A stretch of 12,255 bases of DNA from Chloroflexota bacterium (lineage in GTDB: Bacteria; Chloroflexota; Anaerolineae; Promineifilales; Promineifilaceae): assembly GCA_008501785.1 (NCBI GenBank), contig QQUD01001087.1:1-12255 (forward strand), read 5' to 3'. Positions within the stretch are counted from its first letter, which is position 1, and the number at the start of each line of letters is the position of its first letter. The translations under genes were made by a program, and so were the position numbers. Positions 7,342-12,255 of this stretch are shown here, in pieces. The notes below the pieces were generated by a model, which ran no database searches, had not been told where the DNA came from, and saw only the letters and a program-made list of their open reading frames with translations.

Positions 7342-8247
7342 TCAGTGCTGCCGCATCACATGCATGATGTGGTCCCGCAAAATGGAGGCTTGCCACATGG
7401 TGGTGATGTGGCCACCGTTGACTTTGGTTAACGGCCGTTCTCCAAACACCGTCTCATGTTCATCTAGTGGGAAAAACAAATCATATTCTCCCATCAACGG
7501 AAACAGCTTGTCCGGCGCACATTTTTCGTAAAATGGCGTGAAATCAAGCAGCGGCTGCATCTCCTCCCAGGGAATGGCCGCTTCCCGGGCAAACATCGCT
7601 GCAATTCCCTGCATCGCCAACGACAACCGGGGAGAAGACAGCATTGTGATCACTGCCTGATTGCGCTGGAACATGCCTTCATGCAGCACAGAAGTAATGC
7701 CACCCCAGCTAATGCCTGCTAATACTGTATGTACTGCACCTTCCTTCTCAAACAAATCTTGCATCACCTGCATGATACGCAGCGAACCTGCAAAGATTTG
7801 AAAAATGCTGGCGACAGACGCGAAGCCTTTGGTGAGCGGGTCGCCCCATCTTTCATGATAAGGGGCCTGAATACAAATGGTGTGAAAAGGGAGCATTAAG
7901 TTGCTGGAAAAAATGCGGCTCCAGGAACTGGTGTAGGGTAGTTCATTAAAGCCGGGATGATAAATCAACAGAGGAGCTGTGGGGTCTGCTGCCAGCCGGA
8001 CGCGTACCCGGCAGCGTAAAGGGCCAAGCGGGGAATCAAGCCAGATGGTGTGTTCGCCAGGGGCTGTGAGGGCGTAAACGGCCGTTTCTTGCCGATTCAC
8101 CTGCGTCTCTGCCAACACCGTGTCTAGCATTGGTGCTGCCTGATAGCTTGTTTCTAACGAAACCGGCACTTGCCGATTCATGCCATACAGCACCAGTTTG
8201 TCTAATTGTTCGGCGAGAGAACGGCCGTAAATGAGTTGTTTTAGCAT
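7342..8247 (-). CDS. Alpha/beta hydrolase family protein
   Basis: 301 aa. The ATG at 8247 is preceded by AAGGGG about 8 nt upstream. The core shows LLIYHPGFNE (93-102, beta-strand and oxyanion region), AGISWGG (177-183) with Ser180 as the nucleophile in a GxSxGG elbow, GEYDLFFP (253-260) with Asp256 a fitting acid, and NGGHITTMW (277-285) with His280 as the catalytic base. This is a complete and well-spaced triad. The HPGFNE and GISWGG pattern is reminiscent of the ABHD18/DUF2048 group, but that assignment is tentative and the substrate cannot be read. No signal peptide is visible, so a cytoplasmic enzyme is likely. It stands alone, convergent with alr and divergent from the DUF1990-like gene. 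It carries two perfect AACGGCCGTT words and a near copy at its fourth to ninth codons. Confidence 0.8.
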   Translation of the reverse strand: MLKQLIYGRSLAEQLDKLVLYGMNRQVPVSLETSYQAAPMLDTVLAETQVNRQETAVYALTAPGEHTIWLDSPLGPLRCRVRVRLAADPTAPLLIYHPGFNELPYTSSWSRIFSSNLMLPFHTICIQAPYHERWGDPLTKGFASVASIFQIFAGSLRIMQVMQDLFEKEGAVHTVLAGISWGGITSVLHEGMFQRNQAVITMLSSPRLSLAMQGIAAMFAREAAIPWEEMQPLLDFTPFYEKCAPDKLFPLMGEYDLFFPLDEHETVFGERPLTKVNGGHITTMWQASILRDHIMHVMRQH

Positions 8248-8346
8248 AGTCTTTGCCCCTTTTTGAAATTGCCCATTGAAAAATAGTACTGTTTCTGGTT
8301 AAAATAGACCCTAGGTTGCCAAGTTAGCCACATTTTTTAAAGATAC

Positions 8347-8374
8347 TTGTTTGTAATGATACCTAAAATATATT
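8347..8374 (+). promoter_or_regulatory. Weak candidate promoter for the DUF1990-like gene
   Basis: TTGTTT (8347-8352) and TATATT (8369-8374) are 16 bp apart in an AT-rich spacer, 16 bp before the ATG at 8391. The -35 matches the consensus at only 3 of 6 positions. Confidence 0.25.
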
Positions 8375-8390
8375 GGATTTGAGAGTTCTT

Positions 8391-9020
8391 ATGAAATTTA
8401 TCACCACCGCAACATTAAATTGGTTTGATGACGGGTGCTGCGACGTAAAATATTTAGATATGTGGAATGATATGCAGTTAAACTATGTCCCTGGGCAGAA
8501 AACGGACGGAAATTGGTATAGCGATCATTTTGAACATCGAATCGGCCACGATCCCGAAGGAAAATTATATAAAACGGCCGTTGCTTTATTACAACAATAC
8601 GAATTCTACCCTAAAGATAGTATAGCCGTCGTGGGTGATCACAATGTTTATCGTCGTCAGATCGAAGTTGGAGATCGTATCGTCCATCGTGTTCATGTTT
8701 TTCAATTTAGAGGACATCCAATTCTAGATGCGATTGCCATGACAGAGATTACCAAAGTCGTTAATGAACCTCGTCGTTATGGCATTACTTATGCAACGGT
8801 CGATAAACATGTCGAACAAGGTGAATGGACCGCAATGGTTACATGGCAACAAAACAATGATGTTGTGCTCACAATTGATTCGCTATCCCGACCAGTTCCA
8901 AATGAACCGGTCCGAAATTACAATTTTTTGCGTTCCTTACAAAAAAATGCCCAGCGTCGAGGTGTAGAACATTTTACAGAACGCGTCAAGGAAAACGGCC
9001 ACATTTCGGTTGAAGGTTAA
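8391..9020 (+). CDS. DUF1990-like protein
   Basis: 209 aa from the ATG at 8391. A TTG six codons earlier would also keep the frame open, but GAGAG 5 nt before the ATG favours the later start. I recognise no enzymatic motif. The C-terminal two-thirds resembles DUF1990: a 'G..V.R.' strand around EVGDRIVHRV, then RRYGITYATVDKHVEQGEWT, where DUF1990 proteins have 'faYgTLpgHpesGEE', and SLSRPVPNEPVRNY, where they have a SRP motif. This is remembered family pattern, not a search result. No signal peptide or membrane segment is seen, so it should be cytoplasmic. The gene is richer in A/T-ending codons than its neighbours, a hint of different ancestry, yet it carries one AACGGCCGTT at 8573. It is followed 48 bp later by the exonuclease gene, which seems to have its own promoter. 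Confidence 0.65.
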   Translation: MKFITTATLNWFDDGCCDVKYLDMWNDMQLNYVPGQKTDGNWYSDHFEHRIGHDPEGKLYKTAVALLQQYEFYPKDSIAVVGDHNVYRRQIEVGDRIVHRVHVFQFRGHPILDAIAMTEITKVVNEPRRYGITYATVDKHVEQGEWTAMVTWQQNNDVVLTIDSLSRPVPNEPVRNYNFLRSLQKNAQRRGVEHFTERVKENGHISVEG

Positions 9021-9033
9021 TCAATCGCACATT

Positions 9034-9062
9034 TGCCCGCGTTCAGTGCCACATCCTATAAT
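9034..9062 (+). promoter_or_regulatory. Candidate sigma-70 promoter of the exonuclease III gene, leaderless geometry
   Basis: TTGCCC (9034-9039), a 17-bp spacer and a perfect TATAAT (9057-9062). The -10 ends 6 nt before the ATG at 9069, so the transcript would begin at the start codon. No Shine-Dalgarno is visible. It has the same geometry as the promoter proposed before alr. Confidence 0.5.
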
Positions 9063-9068
9063 CCAATC

Positions 9069-9836
9069 ATGCAAATACTTACCTCTTGGAATGTAAATGG
9101 AATTCGTGCTGCACATCGCAAAGGGTTCCTCTCCTGGCTAGAACAAGCTAGCCCAGATATTCTCGGTATTCAAGAAACAAAATGCCATCCAGACCAGCTA
9201 GATGATGCGTTACGTAATCCACCCGGCTATCATTCTTATTGGGCCTATGCCGAAAAGAAAGGATACAGTGGTGTTGCCCTCTACACCAAACAAGAGCCGA
9301 AACAGGTAACGATTGGGTTGGGTATTCATGAATTTGATCGGGAAGGGCGCACCATCGTGGCTGAATATGATGATTTTGTGTTTATCACAGCTTACTTTCC
9401 CAACGGCAGCCGAGATCATCATCGCGTGCCATATAAAATGCAGTACAAAGCCGATTTCTTGACCTACTGCAACAATCTACAAAAAACTGGTAAATCAGTC
9501 ATCTTTTGTGGCGACGTAAACACATCACATCAAGAAATTGATTTAGCACGGCCTCGACAAAACAAAAACTCAACGGGCTTTCTAGCGGAAGAACGGGCCT
9601 GGATTGATGAAATAGTTGATCAAGGGTATGTCGATACATTCCGCTGGCTATACCCAGAGCGTACAGGTGCATATAGTTGGTGGTCATACATCGGTGGGGC
9701 CAGATCGCGTAATGTGGGCTGGCGGCTTGACTACTTTTTCACAAGCCCTGATTTGAAACCACGTATCGCAGATGCCGCTATTCACCCCGATGTACTTGGC
9801 TCAGATCACTGCCCGGTCAGTCTCACACTCAAATAG
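9069..9836 (+). CDS. xth: Exonuclease III family AP endonuclease (Xth/ExoA)
   Basis: 255 aa, normal for the family. I chose the ATG at 9069 because the family begins with a strand leading to SWNVNGIRA (here residues 6-14); an upstream TTG at 9033 would add 12 poorly fitting residues and lie within the apparent promoter. Metal and catalytic motifs are all present: NVNGIRA, QETKC (Glu in the metal site), YSGVALYTK, ITAYFPNGS, FCGDVNTSH (the GDxN motif), WRLDYFF and LGSDHCPV (catalytic Asp-His). It should cleave DNA 5' to abasic sites and remove 3' blocks in base-excision repair, in the cytoplasm. The GARSRNVGWRLDY stretch is typical of this group. It carries no AACGGCCGTT, unlike most genes in the left two-thirds of the window. 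A hairpin repeat starts at its stop codon. Confidence 0.95.
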   Translation: MQILTSWNVNGIRAAHRKGFLSWLEQASPDILGIQETKCHPDQLDDALRNPPGYHSYWAYAEKKGYSGVALYTKQEPKQVTIGLGIHEFDREGRTIVAEYDDFVFITAYFPNGSRDHHRVPYKMQYKADFLTYCNNLQKTGKSVIFCGDVNTSHQEIDLARPRQNKNSTGFLAEERAWIDEIVDQGYVDTFRWLYPERTGAYSWWSYIGGARSRNVGWRLDYFFTSPDLKPRIADAAIHPDVLGSDHCPVSLTLK

Positions 9837-9892
9837 TAGGGGTGTACCCTTGTGGTCGCCCTCGACTGGGCAGGCACAAGACCCGTCCCTAC
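9836..9892. repeat. ~57-bp imperfect hairpin repeat after the exonuclease gene
   Basis: GTAGGGG at 9836 begins a left arm running to 9861. The right arm, GGGCAGGCACAAGACCCGTC and CCTAC (9868-9892), is its imperfect inverse around a ~6-nt loop. Both arms keep the shared cores GTAGGG and CTTGTG. The first base is the last base of the TAG stop. It may be a dispersed repeat that also marks the mRNA 3' end. Confidence 0.55.
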
Positions 9893-9905
9893 CAAATTCC
9901 CTGGC

Positions 9906-9939
9906 AAAAAAAACCGTCAGAACATCTTGTTCTGACGGT
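9906..9939 (-). terminator. Intrinsic terminator of tRNA-Leu
   Basis: ACCGTCAGAACA (9913-9924) and TGTTCTGACGGT (9928-9939) form a perfect 12-bp stem with a 3-nt loop. On the minus strand it is followed by eight T residues (9913-9906). It starts 2 nt beyond the tRNA 3' end, so it is a classical rho-independent terminator. Confidence 0.9.
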
Positions 9940-9940
9940 A

Positions 9941-10023
9941 TGCCCAGGAGAGGACTCGAACCTCCACGCCCGTAAGAGCACAGGCCCTCAACCTGCTGCG
10001 TATGCCAATTCCGCCACCTGGGC
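9941..10023 (-). tRNA. tRNA-Leu (anticodon GAG)
   Basis: 83 nt on the minus strand. The acceptor GCCCAGG pairs with CCTGGGC, with discriminator A. The D arm is GCG...CGC with GGAATTGGC. The anticodon stem GCAGG/CCTGT encloses the 7-nt loop TTGAGGG, giving anticodon GAG at 9987-9989. A long class II variable arm (GCTCTTACGGGCG) and a T arm GGAGG-TTCGAGT-CCTCT follow. The long variable arm and the GTGGCGGAATTGG phrase are typical of tRNA-Leu. No 3' CCA is encoded, so it must be added by the CCA enzyme. It decodes CUC and CUU. Confidence 0.96.
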
Positions 10024-10047
10024 TGGCCTTTAGCTTAAGGCTTGGTA

Positions 10048-10075
10048 ATTATAACAATAGTTGTTTGGCTGTCAA
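10048..10075 (-). promoter_or_regulatory. Consensus sigma-70 promoter of tRNA-Leu
   Basis: On the minus strand, TTGACA (10075-10070) and TATAAT (10053-10048) are both perfect consensus hexamers with a 16-bp spacer. The tRNA 5' end is 24 nt downstream of the -10, which leaves a short 5' leader for RNase P. Confidence 0.85.
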
Positions 10076-10093
10076 TGGGCGAATAGCTGAACC

Positions 10094-10131
10094 AAAAAGG
10101 CCCAGAGATTTTTCCATCCCTGGGCCTTTTT
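10094..10131 (-). terminator. Intrinsic terminator of the Spondin_N-like gene
   Basis: AAAAAGGCCCAG (10094-10105) and CTGGGCCTTTTT (10120-10131) form a perfect 12-bp stem with a 14-nt loop. The A/T ends make it usable on both strands. It lies 17 bp past the stop of the minus-strand gene at 10148 and separates that gene from the tRNA promoter. Confidence 0.85.
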
Positions 10132-10147
10132 CAACCGCACTCATTTA

Positions 10148-11668
10148 TTAGTCAATGCGTTCAATCGTCAGGGTGGCAACATCGCCATCCCAATCGTGAA
10201 CATCTTGCAAATCGCCATGACCCTGAATGCCGGGATGCCATAAAATACCTTGTGCCGGATTTGTATCTACAGCATCATTTTCATTGCCATTTGGGTCGCC
10301 CTGCAAAACAACTGGACCCAGTGCGCTGCAAGCATCTACGATGTGGCTGCTCAACTCTGTGTTGTCTTCCGTGCCTGCATCAAACCCTTCTAAACCGTAG
10401 CTGACCGAGCCATAACGTGGTAGGTGAGCATCACTGGCAATAACCAACCCATCATTTGTACAAATCAACATACCCGCCAATGACAATCGGTCACCCGGTC
10501 TGGCTACAATTTCAAACGTGACGGTATCTGAGAAGTTGCCAACGGTTGTGCCATGCGGCGTTAACGGCATCCCAACATCGACAACGTCTGTCACAAACCG
10601 TTTGCGATTGAAGAATTCGACTGCCAAACTTTGGTTGCCATCTTCGGCAATCGCTTCAATGGCAGCAAGCGCATTTCTGTTATTCGGGACAAACATCTGC
10701 GATGAGCGTCGGTGCGTAATGGCCACCGGTGGAGAGAATGGCTGTCCATAGGTCAGGTTTTCTAAAGTTACTTGATAACGTGCGCCACGTGTCAGTCGTG
10801 CATACCCTGTCGGGAATCCGTCCGCGTTATTGCTCATTGATTGAGAAACACCAGGCGCACCAGGGTCTTCAATCGTATTAACCAATGGCTTAAAGGTGAA
10901 AGGTGCTGCACTGTTGTCTGGATAAGGCTCAATAGAAATCACGGCTGCATAATCAACTAAATTTGTTGGGGGATTAACAAAATCTTGGCCGGGGAATGGC
11001 GGGGTGCCATCAAGACCAGCATACGGGCCACCTGCATCGCTGTCAGCAGCAGCAACGTCAGTAAATGTGCCTGTGGAAACAGGACCATTGCCACCAACGA
11101 TCCAACCCTCATACACCCAACCAGCGGGCAGTACGGGCAATTCTAGTCCTGGGCCAGGACCTGCTGCCGGATCAAGCCACCAGATTCCGTTTGTGTAAGG
11201 GGTGCTGCTGCTAGAAGGAACGGCGAGAATGTAGCTGCCGGCTGCTGATTGAAAATCGTTGCCTAAGGCAGCTGGATGTCCGGCTGTTAACGCGGCTCGT
11301 CGCTTATTGACATCGCCAGCCAAAATGTGTGTGGCACTTGGGGCTGGGTCTGGGTCTGGATACGGTTCAATTGTGACAACAATGGCATCTATCTTTTTGG
11401 GCCGCGCCGCTACAGTAAAGTTGCGCTGGCTGAGTTTACCTTTTGCATCAACAGTAAATGTGCCGGTGCTGACGGGAGCGCCATCGATAATTGCCCACCC
11501 TTCGTAAACAAAATCAGCACCCAAATCTTCTAAATTATCAAAAGTAAGGGTGACAACTGTTGTTTGAAATTTGTTTGATGCACCAGCGGTTCCTGCGCCC
11601 ACAAACAGAACCAAACCAAGTAATACAATTGAAAAAAGTGATATGCGTACAAAATTTTTGCGATTCAT
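10148..11668 (-). CDS. Secreted protein with two YEGW (RskA-like) repeats and a Spondin_N-like domain
   Basis: 506 aa from the ATG at 11668, chosen because GGAGG lies 7 nt upstream and the N-terminus becomes a clean signal peptide (1-30, ending AGASNK). An ATG 13 codons earlier has no such site. Two internal repeats follow. The first has YEGW (55-58), PVSTGTF (65-71) and IEPYPD (100-105). The second has YEGW (186-189), PVSTGTF (196-202) and IEPYPD (246-251). They resemble the extracellular anti-sigma-K (RskA C-terminal) fold, here without any anti-sigma or membrane part. Residues ~297-500 match the Spondin_N pattern: ARYQVTLENLTYGQPFSPP (296-314), IAEDGN (340-345), PGDRLSLAGML and NDGLV. Most likely it is an exported surface or extracellular protein; ligand unknown. 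It has its own terminator and stands alone, with no AACGGCCGTT in over 1.5 kb. Confidence 0.8.
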   Translation of the reverse strand: MNRKNFVRISLFSIVLLGLVLFVGAGTAGASNKFQTTVVTLTFDNLEDLGADFVYEGWAIIDGAPVSTGTFTVDAKGKLSQRNFTVAARPKKIDAIVVTIEPYPDPDPAPSATHILAGDVNKRRAALTAGHPAALGNDFQSAAGSYILAVPSSSSTPYTNGIWWLDPAAGPGPGLELPVLPAGWVYEGWIVGGNGPVSTGTFTDVAAADSDAGGPYAGLDGTPPFPGQDFVNPPTNLVDYAAVISIEPYPDNSAAPFTFKPLVNTIEDPGAPGVSQSMSNNADGFPTGYARLTRGARYQVTLENLTYGQPFSPPVAITHRRSSQMFVPNNRNALAAIEAIAEDGNQSLAVEFFNRKRFVTDVVDVGMPLTPHGTTVGNFSDTVTFEIVARPGDRLSLAGMLICTNDGLVIASDAHLPRYGSVSYGLEGFDAGTEDNTELSSHIVDACSALGPVVLQGDPNGNENDAVDTNPAQGILWHPGIQGHGDLQDVHDWDGDVATLTIERID

Positions 11669-11887
11669 AAGTTTTCCTCCATATGAATTTGGCTGGCAAT
11701 CGTTCATGGCGATTGCACAGCTAAGTAATCTGAATCTTGTAGAGAATAAAGGTCACATGAGAAGTAGAATACGTGGGAATTATTGCGGTTAAATTGCAGC
11801 GAGATTAATCATTTCTTGCCAGTTTGTTACAAGCTTATTAACAGGGTTTTGATGCTTGGAATATGGTAAGCAGTTCTACATACAGGC

Positions 11888-11916
11888 TTGACAAACGATC
11901 AATGCAGATCAAGAAT
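11888..11916 (+). promoter_or_regulatory. Candidate promoter for the right-edge lipoprotein transcript
   Basis: TTGACA (11888-11893) is a perfect -35, followed after 17 bp by AAGAAT (11911-11916), a 4/6 match to TATAAT. It would give a leader of about 35-40 nt before the small ORF at 11960. The rest of the spacer from 11669 to 11887 shows no gene; only a 7-bp stem at 11696-11716 was noticed. Confidence 0.35.
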
Positions 11917-11959
11917 ATCGCTGCAAGTTATCAATCAATTGATATGATAGGAGGGGGGC

Positions 11960-12043
11960 ATGAACGTGGCAGGCAGCCTTTGCATGAAAACTCGTAGGTC
12001 AAGACAGCGTCTTGACCTACGAATAATATTGGAGATTATTTGA
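11960..12043 (+). CDS. Possible 27-aa leader peptide ORF overlapping the lipoprotein start
   Basis: ATG at 11960 is preceded by AGGAGG with a 5-nt spacer, a strong ribosome-binding site. The ORF encodes MNVAGSLCMKTRRSRQRLDL and seven more residues, and ends in TGA at 12041-12043. Its last base is the first base of the lipoprotein ATG (TGATG), the layout of translational coupling. Its middle is a perfect 14-bp hairpin (11992-12022). No known leader peptide is recognised and there is no run of one amino acid, so amino-acid attenuation is not supported. It may be a coupling ORF, or it may only be a chance frame through a repeat element. Confidence 0.35.
   Translation: MNVAGSLCMKTRRSRQRLDLRIILEII
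11992..12022. repeat. Perfect 14-bp hairpin before the right-edge lipoprotein gene
   Basis: TCGTAGGTCAAGAC (11992-12005) and GTCTTGACCTACGA (12009-12022) are perfect inverse copies with a 3-nt loop. AATAATATT follows rather than a T-run, so it is a weak terminator at best. The GGAG of the lipoprotein gene lies 9 nt after it, so the structure could affect ribosome access, or it may be a REP-like dispersed repeat. Confidence 0.7.
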
Positions 12044-12255
12044 TGAAAGAAAAGTTGTGTTTATTGTGGGTTGTCTTGTTTGTGTTGGCGGCTTGTCGAA
12101 ATAGTGAAGAAGTGTTGCCGGTTCCGATTGCATCAATTGTGCCCCCAACAGCCTTAAGTGACGTGGTTTCTGAGATTCCAACAGCAACGGCAACGGCCGT
12201 TTCCACCCCAACCCCCACCCCCACTCCCCCACCACCACCCAACATCCCCCCCGTC
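12043..12255 (+). CDS. Lipoprotein with Thr/Pro linker, 3' end off window
   Basis: Partial: 71 codons open to the right edge. The ATG at 12043 has GGAG (12031-12034) 8 nt upstream. Residues 1-18 form a lipoprotein signal peptide with lipobox VLAAC, so Cys18 is the likely lipidated residue. After a short polar stretch the chain becomes a Thr/Pro linker with a poly-Pro run to the edge. This architecture matches the lipoprotein deacetylase at 4880, suggesting a surface-anchored catalytic or binding domain further right, but its identity is not visible. The AACGGCCGTT word at 12192 encodes part of the linker (ATAVST). Confidence 0.8.
   Translation, partial: MKEKLCLLWVVLFVLAACRNSEEVLPVPIASIVPPTALSDVVSEIPTATATAVSTPTPTPTPPPPPNIPPV

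Larger units (their letters stand above)
21..12201. repeat. Highly iterated palindrome AACGGCCGTT, 14 perfect copies
   Basis: Perfect copies start at 21, 345, 1940, 2251, 2502, 4027, 5068, 5110, 5758, 6025, 7430, 8077, 8573 and 12192. Copies that keep the 8-bp core ACGGCCGT but differ at one outer base start at 1022 and 8220; further decayed forms are at 2114 and around 5396 and 8995. A given 10-mer is expected about 0.01 times in 12 kb of random sequence. All 14 are inside protein genes: eleven in the frame reading Thr-Ala-Val, two reading Glu-Arg-Pro-Leu and one reading Asn-Gly-Arg. None lies in spacers, the tRNA, the exonuclease gene or the Spondin_N-like gene. The core contains CGGCCG. 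The function is unknown; it is comparable in kind to cyanobacterial HIP1. Confidence 0.9.

Noticed and set aside
9941..10131. Integration site at the tRNA gene (island or prophage boundary)
   Set aside because: No integrase gene and no repeat of the tRNA 3' end were seen nearby, and the flanking genes look like ordinary chromosome.
11696..11716. Small inverted repeat GCAATCG/CGATTGC upstream of the Spondin_N-like gene
   Set aside because: Seven base pairs with a 7-nt loop are common by chance, and nothing else supports an operator there.
12017..12245. Two minus-strand frames rich in Gly/Val at the right edge
   Set aside because: They are antisense shadows of the lipoprotein signal peptide and Thr/Pro linker.

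Overview
The window looks like chromosomal DNA from a bacterium, most likely a Chloroflexota member of the Anaerolineae/Caldilineae type. That is an inference from gene content: paired AAA_35-type ATPases, lipoproteins with long Thr/Pro linkers, an exported RskA-like/Spondin_N-like protein, and spacers full of small hairpin repeats. No rRNA or other marker gene is present to confirm it.

Layout. (1) 1-3346, minus strand: a two-gene operon of related P-loop ATPases. The upstream gene (TTG start, HTH-like N-terminus) overlaps the downstream gene by ATGA. The downstream gene has an ATPase domain, a membrane segment and a Thr/Pro-rich tail that runs off the left edge. (2) 3365-3652: a spacer with a ~125-bp inverted-repeat element and a second hairpin. 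(3) 3653-5839, plus strand: two unlike exported NodB/CE4-type polysaccharide deacetylases, one with a Tat signal and one a lipoprotein, separated by a ~171-bp nested inverted-repeat element. (4) 5921-7072: alanine racemase with a probable leaderless promoter, followed by a hairpin terminator. (5) 7342-8247, minus: an alpha/beta hydrolase. (6) 8391-9836, plus: a DUF1990-like protein and an exonuclease III family enzyme. (7) 9941-10023, minus: tRNA-Leu(GAG) with a consensus sigma-70 promoter and a strong terminator. (8) 10148-11668, minus: an exported protein with two YEGW-type repeats and a Spondin_N-like domain, with its own terminator. (9) 11960-12255, plus: a possible 27-codon leader ORF overlapping the start of a lipoprotein gene cut by the right edge.

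Functionally, the two deacetylases and alanine racemase suggest a cell-envelope theme (glycan trimming and D-alanine supply). The rest looks like ordinary chromosome. No phage, IS transposase, CRISPR or defence island is visible.

The most striking signal is not a gene. The perfect 10-bp palindrome AACGGCCGTT occurs 14 times in 12.3 kb, where about 0.01 is expected by chance, and two further sites keep the 8-bp core. All copies lie inside coding sequence, mostly in the frame that reads Thr-Ala-Val, and several sit in poorly constrained Thr/Pro linkers. This resembles the HIP1 phenomenon of cyanobacteria, but with a different word.
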